The notes: generated by a model from the letters alone, not told the origin. A stretch of 18,380 bases of DNA from an uncultured Collinsella sp. (GCA_900554325.1 USHA01000039.1:1-18380), one strand, 5' to 3'. Numbered from the stretch's first letter, positions 7,068 to 14,020 are shown. Made by a program: numbers and translations.

Positions 7068-7173
7068 AAACCGCAGGTAGAAGTGTTAACGAGCGGTAAA
7101 CGGTCGATTTTTTGCCGTGAGCGGTGCAAAAACGTTTTACTGTATGAATCAACGAAAGCGACCTCTTCTGTGG

Positions 7174-7182
7174 TGATATAGT
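7174..7182 (+). promoter_or_regulatory. Probable extended -10 promoter of the PTS operon
   Basis: TGATATAGT matches an extended -10 element (TGnTATAAT with one change). No good -35 lies 17 bp upstream, as is usual for extended -10 promoters. The start of transcription would fall near 7189, immediately before the two operator-like repeats, so a bound repressor would block elongation or promoter escape. Confidence 0.5.
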
Positions 7183-7198
7183 GACAACAACACGTCAC

Positions 7199-7230
7199 GT
7201 GGTTACTACCAGTTGAGAGACCACTGGTCT
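7199..7230. promoter_or_regulatory. Two operator-like repeats for the GntR regulator
   Basis: TGGTTACTACCAG (7200-7212) is an inverted repeat TGGT-N5-ACCA type and occurs identically at 11492-11504 before agaS. Six bases later, AGACCA-C-TGGTCT (7218-7230) is a perfect palindrome built from TGGTCT halves, as found in the dre sites of the GntR-family regulator DasR. Both lie between the -10 and the first PTS gene. Binding by the linked GntR protein is inferred. Confidence 0.7.
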
Positions 7231-7275
7231 TCAAAGAACGCTTTCCAAGAAGCTTTAAGGGCGAGCGCCCGCTGG

Positions 7276-7320
7276 CTTCCGAAAATCATCGGACTCAGAT
7301 CGTACACACCTTCGGAAGGG
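7276..7320 (+). promoter_or_regulatory. Leader hairpin covering the ribosome site of the first PTS gene
   Basis: CTTCCGAA (7276-7283) is perfectly complementary to TTCGGAAG (7311-7318), which contains most of the Shine-Dalgarno GGAAGGG (7314-7320) of the gene starting at 7329. The leader is about 140 nt from the proposed promoter. The pairing could lower basal translation or respond to a trans factor (inference). Confidence 0.4.
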
Positions 7321-7328
7321 AAATTTGA

Positions 7329-7772
7329 ATGGTTGGCTTTATTCTTACCGGTCATGGACAGTTCGCACCCGGCCTTGCAAGCGCTATCGCTATGGTTGCT
7401 GGCGACCAGCCTGCTTTTACCGTCGTTCCTTTTGAGGGCGACCAGGCTGCATCCTACGGTGAGGATCTCCGCGCCGCTATTACCGCTATGCGCGAGGAGT
7501 GCGATGGCGTGCTCGTCTTTACCGACCTGCTTGGCGGCACCCCGTTCAACCAGTCGATGATGATTGCCCAGGATGTCGATAACGTCGAGGTTCTGACTGG
7601 CACCAACCTTCCCATGGTTATTGAGCTTCTGTTCCTCCGCGGCAATGCCACGCTCGCCGAGCTTGGCGAGCAGGCCGTGACCGTTGGCCAGACGGGCGTC
7701 ACCGCCCAGACGGTCGCATCCGTTGCCGACTCCGAGGAAGAGGATATCTTCGGCGACGAGGACGGCATCTAA
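7329..7772 (+). CDS. agaF: PTS mannose/GalNAc-family subunit IIA
   Basis: This 147-residue EIIA-Man-type protein accepts phosphate from HPr and passes it to IIB during sugar uptake. The phosphorylation site is H9 in ILTGHGQFA. The family motif FTDLLGGTPFNQS follows at about residues 63-75, and the C-terminus is acidic (DSEEEDIFGDEDG). As in GalNAc and hexosamine systems, the IIA domain is a separate protein, not fused to IIB as in ManX. The ATG follows GGAAGGG by 8 bases. It is the first gene of the PTS operon, and its TAA overlaps the next ATG (TAATG). The linked deacetylase, AgaS and GntR genes point to GalNAc or a GalNAc-containing disaccharide as substrate; the exact sugar is inferred. 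Confidence 0.88.
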   Translation: MVGFILTGHGQFAPGLASAIAMVAGDQPAFTVVPFEGDQAASYGEDLRAAITAMREECDGVLVFTDLLGGTPFNQSMMIAQDVDNVEVLTGTNLPMVIELLFLRGNATLAELGEQAVTVGQTGVTAQTVASVADSEEEDIFGDEDGI

Positions 7773-8053
7773 TGGCCGATTTCGGAGCCAACGTCCTGAG
7801 CTCCTCGGTCGCTCTTTTAGGCCTGCTTGTCATCATGGGCTTGATTTACACCGTCTGGTCGCAAATCAACATGAAGAAGAAGCAGAAGTACTTCAAGGAG
7901 CTGCACACCGAGCTCAAGCCGGGTCAGGAGGTTCTTTTCGCCGGCGGTATCTACGGAACCGTCAAAGGCATCGAAGGCGAGAAGGTCCAGATCAAAGTCC
8001 GATCCGGTGCCGTCGTAGATGTTTCGCGTTACGCGATTCAGGAGATCAAGTAA
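7772..8053 (+). CDS. yajC: YajC-like preprotein translocase accessory protein
   Basis: This 93-residue protein has one N-terminal membrane span (about residues 9-29, SSSVALLGLLVIMGLIYTVW). A lysine-rich cytoplasmic stretch follows (MKKKQKYFKELHTELKPGQEV), then a small beta domain (FAGGIYGTVKGIEGEKVQIKVRSGAVVDVSRYAIQEI), exactly the YajC layout. YajC associates with SecDF-SecYEG. Here it lies inside a mannose-family PTS operon, its ATG overlapping the IIA stop, so it is surely co-translated. YajC-like genes also occur in some streptococcal mannose-family PTS operons, such as the hyaluronan PTS locus of pneumococcus. A role in inserting or stabilising the IIC/IID membrane proteins is plausible but inferred. 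It may be a PTS-dedicated paralogue rather than the housekeeping copy. Confidence 0.88.
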   Translation: MADFGANVLSSSVALLGLLVIMGLIYTVWSQINMKKKQKYFKELHTELKPGQEVLFAGGIYGTVKGIEGEKVQIKVRSGAVVDVSRYAIQEIK

Positions 8054-8089
8054 CTGTCGTCAGCAAATAACGAAAGGAAGCTGATCAAC

Positions 8090-8572
8090 ATGGCAGAACC
8101 CAACATTCTTCTTACCCGCATCGATAACCGACTGGTCCATGGTCAGGTCGCTACCCAGTGGAACTCCACTCTGGGCTCCAACCTCATCCTCGTCGCCAAC
8201 GACGACGTGGCGTCCAACACCATGCGCCAGAACCTCATGAAGATGGCCGCTCCCGCCGGCGTCGCTACGCGTTTCTTCTCCCTGCAGAAGACCATCGACG
8301 TCATTGGCAAGGCGAGCCCGCGCCAGAAGATCTTCATCGTGGCCGAAACACCGGAAGACGTGCTTACGCTCGTCAAGGGCGGTGTGCCTATAAAGAAGGT
8401 AAACATCGGCAACATGCACATGTCGGAAGGAAAGCGCCAAGTCGCCACCTCCGTCGCAGTTAACGACGAGGATGTCGCTGCGTTTAAAGAGCTGCAGGAA
8501 TTGGGGGTGGAGTTGGAGATCAGGCGCGTTCCGAGCACGCCTGTTGAGGACACGAGCAAGCTCTTCTCGTAG
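8090..8572 (+). CDS. agaV: PTS mannose/fructose/sorbose-family subunit IIB
   Basis: This 160-residue EIIB takes phosphate from IIA and transfers it to the sugar in the IIC/IID channel. The active-site histidine is H17 in RIDNRLVHGQVATQW, the textbook motif of the family. Further conserved parts are GSNLILVANDDVAS, the AAP-x-GV-x-TRFFSL segment around residues 53-65, and LVKGGVPIKKVNIGNMH near 93-109. The length is normal. Its ribosome site is GAAAGGAAG, 36 bp after yajC. Two hairpins separate it from IIC. A close but apparently inactive homologue lies at 17829-18341, about 55% identical by eye over 150 residues, and allows direct comparison. Confidence 0.9.
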   Translation: MAEPNILLTRIDNRLVHGQVATQWNSTLGSNLILVANDDVASNTMRQNLMKMAAPAGVATRFFSLQKTIDVIGKASPRQKIFIVAETPEDVLTLVKGGVPIKKVNIGNMHMSEGKRQVATSVAVNDEDVAAFKELQELGVELEIRRVPSTPVEDTSKLFS

Positions 8573-8588
8573 TCTTCGTGATCCACGT

Positions 8589-8639
8589 TGTCAGGAGTGA
8601 AACCCTGACATTCTGTACGTGAAATCCAAAGTGCGTACA
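8589..8639 (+). other. Two consecutive intercistronic hairpins between IIB and IIC
   Basis: TGTCAGG / CCTGACA (8589-8595 and 8604-8610) and TGTACG / CGTACA (8614-8619 and 8634-8639) are perfect inverted repeats with 8- and 14-base loops. Neither is followed by a T-run, so they resemble RNA processing or stability elements, or an attenuating structure, rather than terminators. Confidence 0.5.
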
Positions 8640-8662
8640 TACATTTTGAAAGGAGGAGCAAG

Positions 8663-9463
8663 ATGGAATTCTCGATCATTCAGGTCGCCCTGGTCTTCGT
8701 TGTTACGTTCATCGCGGCAATCGACCAGTTTGACTTCCTCGAGTCTCTCTATCAGCCCATCGTCACCGGCGCCGTCATCGGTCTTATCCTTGGCGACCTC
8801 AACACCGGTCTTCTCGTGGGTGGTACTTATCAGCTCATGACGATCGGCAACATGCCGATCGGAGGCGCTCAGCCGCCTAACGCCGTCATCGGCGGCATCA
8901 TGGCAGCCATTCTCGCTATCGCCACGGGCCTCGAGCCCAACGCGGCAGTCGGCCTCGCCATTCCGTTCGCTCTGCTCGGCCAGCTTGGCGTTACCCTGGT
9001 CTTCACGCTTATGTCCCCGCTTATGTCCACGGCCGATAACATGGCTCACAACGCGGACACCAAGGGCATCGAGCGCCTGAACTACTTCGCCATGGCTCTG
9101 CTCGGCCTGATCTTCGCTGTCGTCGTCACCCTGTTCTTCATCGCTGGCGCCACCATCGGTCAGACCATCGCCGCTGCTATTCCGACTTGGCTGCAGACCG
9201 GTCTGTCCGCTGCAGGCGGTATGATGCGCTTCGTCGGCTTCGCCGTCCTGCTCAAGGTTATGATGAACCGCGATATGTGGGGCTTCTTCCTCATGGGCTT
9301 TGGCCTCGCGCTCATCACCGTTGCCAACGATTCGCTGGCAACCCCTGCTCTGCTCATCCTCGCTCTCATCGGCTTCGGCATCGCTTTCTGGGACTTCCAG
9401 CAGCAGACCGAGCTGAAGGGTGCAGCTGTTTCTGACGGAGGTGACTTCGAAGATGGCATCTAA
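8663..9463 (+). CDS. agaW: PTS mannose-family subunit IIC
   Basis: This 266-residue polytopic membrane protein forms the sugar-translocating unit with IID. Seven or eight hydrophobic segments are seen. The family hallmark near residues 50-75 is present (GGTYQLMTIGNMPIGGAQPP), along with GLILGDLNTGLLVGG before it. The central NAD-x-KGIE segment joins the two halves (AHNADTKGIERLNY). The length is normal. A strong AAAGGAGG precedes the ATG. The 3' end overlaps the IID start by 11 bp, so the two subunits are translationally coupled, as expected for a stoichiometric complex. Substrate specificity (GalNAc, galactosamine or galacto/lacto-N-biose) is inferred from neighbours, not from the sequence. 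Confidence 0.9.
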   Translation: MEFSIIQVALVFVVTFIAAIDQFDFLESLYQPIVTGAVIGLILGDLNTGLLVGGTYQLMTIGNMPIGGAQPPNAVIGGIMAAILAIATGLEPNAAVGLAIPFALLGQLGVTLVFTLMSPLMSTADNMAHNADTKGIERLNYFAMALLGLIFAVVVTLFFIAGATIGQTIAAAIPTWLQTGLSAAGGMMRFVGFAVLLKVMMNRDMWGFFLMGFGLALITVANDSLATPALLILALIGFGIAFWDFQQQTELKGAAVSDGGDFEDGI

Positions 9464-10535
9464 TGAGTATGTGATCCCGGAGCACTACGAGGATCTCACT
9501 CCTGCTCCGCAGCTCGACCAGAAGACCCTCAACAAGATGGCTTGGCGCTCCTGCTTCCTGCAGGCCTCGTTCAACTACGAGCGTATGCAGGCCGCTGGCT
9601 GGCTCTACTCCATCATCCCCGGTCTGGAGAAGATCCACACCAACAAGAACGACCTCGCGGCTTCCATGAGCCACAACCTGGAGTTCTTCAACACCCACCC
9701 GTTCCTTGTCACCTTTGTTATGGGCATCGTGCTTTCGCTCGAGCAGAACAAGGTTGACATCCCCACGATTCGCGCCGTCCGCGTCGCCGCAATGGGCCCG
9801 CTCGGTGGTATCGGTGACGCCCTGTTCTGGCTGACGCTCGTGCCTATCACGGCCGGCATCACCTCCAACATGGCCATCAACGGCAACGCCGCTGCGCCGA
9901 TCATCTTCCTGGTGATCTTCAACGCCGTCCAGTTCGCTCTGCGCTTCTGGCTCATGAACTGGTCCTACAAGCTTGGCACCAGCGCTATTGACGCTCTGAC
10001 CGCCAACATGCAGGCCTTCACGCGTGCCGCTTCCATCATGGGCGTCTTCGTCGTCGGTTGCCTGGTCGTCACCATGGGTGGCACCCAGATCAACCTCCAG
10101 ATCCCCAACGGCACCACCCGTGGCCTTGCCCCTACTACCGTGATCGTCTCCGAGAAGGAGGCCGAGAACTTCACCGGTATGGAGGGCATCGATACCGAGA
10201 CCGCTGAGGCCGGTACCATCGCCATGACCGATGAGGACGGCAACGCCCTCACCGCCGTCGATGCCGACGGCAACGAGGTCAAGTGCGGCGTCGCCGATCT
10301 GGGCAACGGCATGGAGTCCGTGACCTACGCTACCGTCACCGAGGATCCGGTCAACTTCTCTGTTGCCGACACCCTCAACACCATCGTCCCGAAGCTCGTC
10401 CCGCTTATGCTTACGCTGCTGCTTTACTACATGTTCGCTAAGCACAGCTGGACCCCGACCAAGGGCATTCTGCTGCTCTTCGTCCTCGGCATCCTGGGCG
10501 CTGGCCCGCTTGGTCTCTGGCCGAGCATCTGGTAA
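9453..10535 (+). CDS. agaD: PTS mannose-family subunit IID with an enlarged loop
   Basis: This 360-residue EIID is clearly longer than the 270-300 usual in the family. It has the standard N-terminal motif region (MAWRSCFLQASFNYERMQ), MSHNLEFFNTHPFL near residues 72-85, AAMGPLGGIGDALFW near 112-126, and a C-terminal pair of hydrophobic segments ending GPLGLWPSIW. The additional length is an acidic, Gly/Thr-rich insert at about residues 222-303 (for example TDEDGNALTAVDADGNEV) between the penultimate hydrophobic stretches, in the large soluble loop. The frame is open upstream, but the ATG at 9453 with GGAGGTG 9 bases before it is the start. An extended loop may take part in substrate recognition (inference). 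Confidence 0.9.
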   Translation: MASNEYVIPEHYEDLTPAPQLDQKTLNKMAWRSCFLQASFNYERMQAAGWLYSIIPGLEKIHTNKNDLAASMSHNLEFFNTHPFLVTFVMGIVLSLEQNKVDIPTIRAVRVAAMGPLGGIGDALFWLTLVPITAGITSNMAINGNAAAPIIFLVIFNAVQFALRFWLMNWSYKLGTSAIDALTANMQAFTRAASIMGVFVVGCLVVTMGGTQINLQIPNGTTRGLAPTTVIVSEKEAENFTGMEGIDTETAEAGTIAMTDEDGNALTAVDADGNEVKCGVADLGNGMESVTYATVTEDPVNFSVADTLNTIVPKLVPLMLTLLLYYMFAKHSWTPTKGILLLFVLGILGAGPLGLWPSIW

Positions 10536-10548
10536 GGCTCTAGCTTGA

Positions 10549-10577
10549 GGGGTGTGTCCCTACGCGGCTCACACCCC
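10549..10577 (+). other. Hairpin after the IID gene
   Basis: GGGGTGTG (10549-10556) pairs perfectly with CACACCCC (10570-10577). No T-run follows. It probably protects the 3' end of the PTS transcript together with the terminator downstream. Confidence 0.45.
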
Positions 10578-10601
10578 GACCCCTTAAGCCATGTGTATGT
10601 T

Positions 10602-10641
10602 AAAAGCCGCGTGCTCGAAAGAGCGCGCGGCTTTTGTTTTC
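10602..10641 (+). terminator. Terminator of the PTS operon
   Basis: A 15-bp stem (AAAAGCCGCGTGCTC with GAGCGCGCGGCTTTT, one wobble) has a GAAA tetraloop and is followed by GTTTTC. It separates the PTS operon from the regulator gene. Confidence 0.88.
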
Positions 10642-10644
10642 TTG

Positions 10645-10673
10645 TTGATTCGGGTGTGGCAGACAGATAATGC
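10645..10673 (+). promoter_or_regulatory. Probable promoter of the GntR regulator gene
   Basis: TTGATT (10645-10650) and TAATGC (10668-10673) are separated by 17 bp, 47 bp before the regulator ATG. GGGTGT (10652) and ACACCC (10677) flank the -10 as an inverted repeat. No copy of the TGGT/ACCA operator is visible here, so autoregulation is not evident. Confidence 0.45.
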
Positions 10674-10719
10674 TAAACACCCAAGGTAGTAGCCGAGTTT
10701 GAGAAAATGGGAGGATAGG

Positions 10720-11451
10720 ATGGCGATCGGAGCGCGTAAGCAACCGCTGTACGATCAGCTGGTCGATATTCTGACCGAAAAGATCGACCATGAATATCGC
10801 GCCGGTGACATGATTCCTTCCGAGCGCGAACTATCGGAGCGCTATGGTCTCTCGCGCACTACGGTACGCCTGGCTCTGCAGGAACTGGAGCGTTTAGGAT
10901 TGGTGGTTCGGCAGCACGGTCGCGGTACCTTTGTGACTGACCGTTCGGCAAAGGCAACCAATCTTATGCAGTCCTACAGCTTTACCGAGCAGATGCGCGC
11001 GATGGGTCGCGACCCCGAGACCACGATTCTCGAGTTTTGCGAGATGGAGGCCGATAAGAATCTGGCCGAGCATATGGGATTGCGTATCGGCGATCGCATT
11101 TTTAAGCTCAAGCGCCTTCGTTCTGCCGACAACATGCCCATGATGGTCGAACGCAGCTATCTACCGGTTCGTCAATTTCTGTCCCTAAAGCGACCGCTGC
11201 TGGAGCGTAAGCCGCTTTACGATGTGATTGAGCAAGACTTTCAGCAAAAGATACGCGTGGCCGAAGAGGAGTTCTATGCGAGCATAGCCCGTCCCACCGA
11301 CGCCCACCTTTTGGGAATTGTCGAGGGCTCGCCTGTGCTCGATTTGGTCAGGACTACGTATAACGAGTCAAACGAGGTTGTGGAGTATACACTCTCGGTT
11401 GCTCGTGCCGATCAGTTTAAATACAAGGTTTACCACCAGCGTAGCGACTAG
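10720..11451 (+). CDS. GntR family (HutC/UTRA subfamily) transcriptional regulator of the amino-sugar locus
   Basis: This is a 243-residue regulator. Residues 1-75 are the winged helix-turn-helix, with the GntR signature in MIPSERELSERYGLSRTTVR and the wing in RQHGRGTFVTDR. Residues about 95-238 form the UTRA effector domain (IFKLKRLRSADNMPMMVERS, VLDLVRTTYNESNEVVEYTL), which binds a sugar phosphate. The same architecture occurs in DasR/NagR, AgaR2 and GnbR. The frame opens earlier with a TTG, but the ATG at 10720 directly after GGGAGGATAGG is the start. It sits between the PTS operon and agaS, both of which carry the same 13-bp palindrome in their promoters, so it is the probable local repressor. 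The ligand is likely GalNAc-6-P or galactosamine-6-P (inference). Confidence 0.9.
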   Translation: MAIGARKQPLYDQLVDILTEKIDHEYRAGDMIPSERELSERYGLSRTTVRLALQELERLGLVVRQHGRGTFVTDRSAKATNLMQSYSFTEQMRAMGRDPETTILEFCEMEADKNLAEHMGLRIGDRIFKLKRLRSADNMPMMVERSYLPVRQFLSLKRPLLERKPLYDVIEQDFQQKIRVAEEEFYASIARPTDAHLLGIVEGSPVLDLVRTTYNESNEVVEYTLSVARADQFKYKVYHQRSD

Positions 11452-11488
11452 TGTTCGCATCGTATCCATATGATGATTCTTTGCATTT

Positions 11489-11526
11489 AACTGGTTACTA
11501 CCAGATAACCAACTGAAGTGTATAAT
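11489..11526 (+). promoter_or_regulatory. agaS promoter with overlapping operator
   Basis: TATAAT (11521-11526) is a perfect -10. CTGGT-TACT-ACCAG (11491-11504) is a perfect inverted repeat covering the place of the -35, and GGTTA/TAACC forms an overlapping second repeat (11493-11509). The 13-mer TGGTTACTACCAG is identical to the one at 7200-7212. Repression by exclusion of RNA polymerase is the simplest reading. Confidence 0.75.
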
Positions 11527-11565
11527 TGCACGTCAGAGGATTACTTCTAGAGAGAGGTATTAGAA

Positions 11566-12732
11566 ATGTTCGAGAAGAGTGTCGAGGAGCTCACCGAGCT
11601 CGGCGCCCAGATCACCACGGCCGAGATTGCTCAGCAGCCCGAGCTTTGGCGTGATACGCTCAACATCTATCGCGAGAACAAGGAGGCCATCGAGGCCTTC
11701 CTGGCCGAGGCTCGCGCCATGGGCGAGGGCCGTCTGTCCGTTGTCTTCACCGGTGCCGGTACGTCCGACTACGTCGGCGATACCTGCGCCCCGTACCTGC
11801 GTCACGCTGGCAACACTGATCTCTACGACTTTAAGCCCATCGCCACGACCGACATCGTGAGCGCCCCGCGCGACTTCCTGCGCGCCGAGGATCCCACGCT
11901 CGTGGTTTCCTTTGCCCGCTCTGGCAACAGCCCCGAGAGCCTTGCCGCCGTTGCCGTTGCCAAGGAGCTCGTCCACAACGTCAAGTTCCTCAACATCACC
12001 TGCGCTCCCGAGGGCAAGCTCGCCGTCGAGTCTGCCGATGATCCCAACGCGCTGACGCTGCTCATTCCGCGCGCCAACGATAAGGGCTTCGCCATGACCG
12101 GTTCTTACACCTGCATGACCCTGCTCTCCACCCTCATCTTTGACGAGGCTTCCGATGAGCAGAAGGCCGAGTGGGTTGAGACTATCGCCAAGATGGGCGA
12201 GGAGGTCATCTCCCGCGAGTCCGAGGTCGCCGACCTCCTCGCTGGTGACTTCAACCGTGTGACCTACCTGGGTTCCGGTTCCTTCGGTGGCCTTGCTCAG
12301 GAGAGCCAGCTCAAGATCCTCGAGCTCGCTCACGGTCTGGTTGCCACTTCTTACGACACCTCCATGGGTTACCGTCACGGACCCAAGTCCTTCGTCGACG
12401 ATAAGACGCTCGTCTTCGTGTTCGTCAACAACGACGCCTACACCCGTCAGTACGACATCGACATCCTCAACGAGATCGGTGGCGACGACATCGCTCAGCA
12501 TACCGTCGCCGTTCAGCAGGATGGCGCCACCGTCTACGAGGGCGAGTCCTTCACCTTTAAGGGCTACGAGGCGCTTCCCGAGGGCTACCTTGCTCTGCCG
12601 TTCGTGATGTTTGCCCAGGCTATCAGCCTGCTCAACTCCGTGCGCGTGGGCAACACGCCCGATACGCCGAGCCCCACCGGCACGGTCAACCGCGTGGTCA
12701 AGGGCGTGACGATTCACCCCTTCACCGCTTAA
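11566..12732 (+). CDS. agaS: AgaS-type SIS-domain galactosamine-6-phosphate deaminase/isomerase
   Basis: This is a 388-residue protein with two SIS domains. The first contains FTGAGTSDYVG (residues 61-71) and VSFARSGNSPES; the second contains GSGSFGGLAQES (236-247) followed by ELAHG and YRHGPKSFVD. This pattern is AgaS (also GnbE), related to the isomerase half of GlmS but lacking the glutaminase domain. AgaS converts D-galactosamine-6-phosphate to tagatose-6-phosphate plus ammonia. It has its own operator-controlled promoter and a terminator after it, so it can be expressed alone. It is flanked by the regulator and the deacetylase. Acting on glucosamine-6-phosphate is an alternative, but the linked LacC-like kinase favours the galacto series. 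Confidence 0.9.
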   Translation: MFEKSVEELTELGAQITTAEIAQQPELWRDTLNIYRENKEAIEAFLAEARAMGEGRLSVVFTGAGTSDYVGDTCAPYLRHAGNTDLYDFKPIATTDIVSAPRDFLRAEDPTLVVSFARSGNSPESLAAVAVAKELVHNVKFLNITCAPEGKLAVESADDPNALTLLIPRANDKGFAMTGSYTCMTLLSTLIFDEASDEQKAEWVETIAKMGEEVISRESEVADLLAGDFNRVTYLGSGSFGGLAQESQLKILELAHGLVATSYDTSMGYRHGPKSFVDDKTLVFVFVNNDAYTRQYDIDILNEIGGDDIAQHTVAVQQDGATVYEGESFTFKGYEALPEGYLALPFVMFAQAISLLNSVRVGNTPDTPSPTGTVNRVVKGVTIHPFTA

Positions 12733-12750
12733 TCGCGTCCCCCTGTAAGG

Positions 12751-12792
12751 GCGCCCGTCCGCTCATAACGGCGGGCGGGCGCTTTTTGTTTT
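12751..12792 (+). terminator. Terminator after agaS
   Basis: GCGCCCGTCCGC pairs with GCGGGCGGGCGC (12771-12782, one wobble) and is followed by TTTTTGTTTTT. The stem is strong and G/C-rich. Confidence 0.9.
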
Positions 12793-12850
12793 TACATGAG
12801 CTGGGTATAAGCAACACCACAGTCAACTGCTTTAGAAGCAAGGAGTGCAT

Positions 12851-14020
12851 ATGAGCACGTACGCAATTAAGGCTGACAAGTTCTTCTTGCCGGCAGGTCC
12901 GCAACTGGGCGGCTATCTTATGGTCGAGGATGGCGTCTTTGGCGCTTGGCAGGCCGACGAGCCCTCTTGCGAGATTAAGGACTACACGGGATCGTGGATC
13001 GCACCGGGTATGGTCGATACTCACATCCATGGCTTCTACAACCACTCAACTACCGATAACGATCCCGAGGGCATCGATATCAGCTCGACCGAGCTCGCCC
13101 GTCGCGGTACCACCAGCTGGCTGCCCACGACGTTCACCGATGGCGTTGAGCAGATCAAGGACGCCTGCGCCGCTATCGCCCAGGCGGACGAGGGTCGCGG
13201 CCCCGACTTCTGCGGTGCACGCATTCAGGGCATCTACCTGGAGGGCCCCTTCTTTACCATGAAGCACGTGGGCGCGCAGAATCCCGCTTACCTGATCGAT
13301 CCCTCCGAGGAGGTTTTCGATCAGTGGCAGGAGGCTGCGGGCGGTCGCATCGTTAAGAGCGCCATGGCAGCCGAGCGCGACGGAGCCGCTGCTTATGCGG
13401 CTGCTCTGAACGCCAAGGGTGTGGTGACCAGCATCGGTCACTCCGACGCCACCTACGATGAGTGCATTGCCGCCATCAACGCCGGCGCCAGCTGCTTTAC
13501 GCATACCTATAACGGCCAGCGCGGGCTGCATCACCGTGAGCCCGGTGTCGTGGGTGCTGCCATGTCCACGCCCGAGACCTACGCCGAGATCATCTGTGAC
13601 GGCAAGCACGTAAACCCTGCCGCCATCAAGGCGCTGCTGCAGGCAAAGGGCTGGCAGCACACGGTGCTCATCACCGACTGTCTGGGTTGCGGCGGCATGC
13701 CCGAGGGCAGCTACACCAGTGGCGGCATGGACGTCATCATGAAGGACAACCTGTGCTGGCTCGCCGACGGCAAGAGCATTGCCGGCTCGGTGCTCACGCT
13801 TGCCCAGGGCGTCAAGAACATCGTCGACTGGGGCATCGCCAGCGCCGATATCGCCATTCGCATGGCAACCGAGGTGCCGGCACGCTCTGCGCACATCGAG
13901 GATAAGTGCGGCAGCATCATGCCGGGTCGCGACGCCGACTTTGTCGTGTTCGACCATGAGCTCACCCTCGTCGAGACGTATGTTGGCGGCCAGAGCGTCG
14001 GCAACGCCTTTACCGAGTAA
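12851..14020 (+). CDS. nagA: N-acetylhexosamine-6-phosphate deacetylase (NagA/AgaA type)
   Basis: This 389-residue amidohydrolase removes acetate from GlcNAc-6-P or, as the setting suggests, GalNAc-6-P. The metal and catalytic residues of the family are present: DTHIHG (H58, H60), E131 in LEGPF, H197 in IGHSDATYDE and H218 in THTYNGQRG. The general-acid/base aspartate D276 is in ITDCLGCGG. The C-terminal beta-sandwich part is intact and ends GSIMPGRDADFVVFDHELTL and onward. An in-frame GTG lies at 12845, but the ATG at 12851 behind AAGGAG is preferred. A decayed copy of its last 43 codons occurs at 16750-16878. Its product feeds AgaS. No TGGT/ACCA operator is evident upstream. GalNAc versus GlcNAc preference cannot be settled here. 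Confidence 0.92.
   Translation: MSTYAIKADKFFLPAGPQLGGYLMVEDGVFGAWQADEPSCEIKDYTGSWIAPGMVDTHIHGFYNHSTTDNDPEGIDISSTELARRGTTSWLPTTFTDGVEQIKDACAAIAQADEGRGPDFCGARIQGIYLEGPFFTMKHVGAQNPAYLIDPSEEVFDQWQEAAGGRIVKSAMAAERDGAAAYAAALNAKGVVTSIGHSDATYDECIAAINAGASCFTHTYNGQRGLHHREPGVVGAAMSTPETYAEIICDGKHVNPAAIKALLQAKGWQHTVLITDCLGCGGMPEGSYTSGGMDVIMKDNLCWLADGKSIAGSVLTLAQGVKNIVDWGIASADIAIRMATEVPARSAHIEDKCGSIMPGRDADFVVFDHELTLVETYVGGQSVGNAFTE

Larger units (their letters stand above)
6655..7173. other. Long A/T-richer intergenic region with many short repeats
   Basis: No convincing gene lies here; the open frames have no family resemblance, poor ribosome sites and unusual composition. Visible structure includes repeated ACGATAA words (6664-6677) and TGAGCT-ATT-AGCTCA followed by TTTT (6722-6740). 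There is also a tandem 12-bp repeat (6787-6810), a 14-bp word CGGTAAACGGTCGA at 6876-6889 and 7094-7107, AACTGGT twice at 10-bp spacing (6916 and 6926), and LacI/CcpA-like palindromes (7054-7067, 7129-7138). It separates divergent transcription units and reads as a dense regulatory region for the PTS operon. A small RNA cannot be excluded. Confidence 0.6.

Noticed and set aside
6876..7107. CRISPR array suggested by the repeated 14-bp word
   Set aside because: Only two copies 218 bp apart, no regular spacers and no cas genes.
7213..7560. + strand open frame covering the leader and start of the PTS IIA gene
   Set aside because: Out of frame with the IIA gene, and the leader portion is explained by operators and a hairpin.
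9366..10445. Long - strand open frame opposite IID
   Set aside because: No family resemblance, His/Gly/Asp-rich shadow composition; IID is certain on the + strand.
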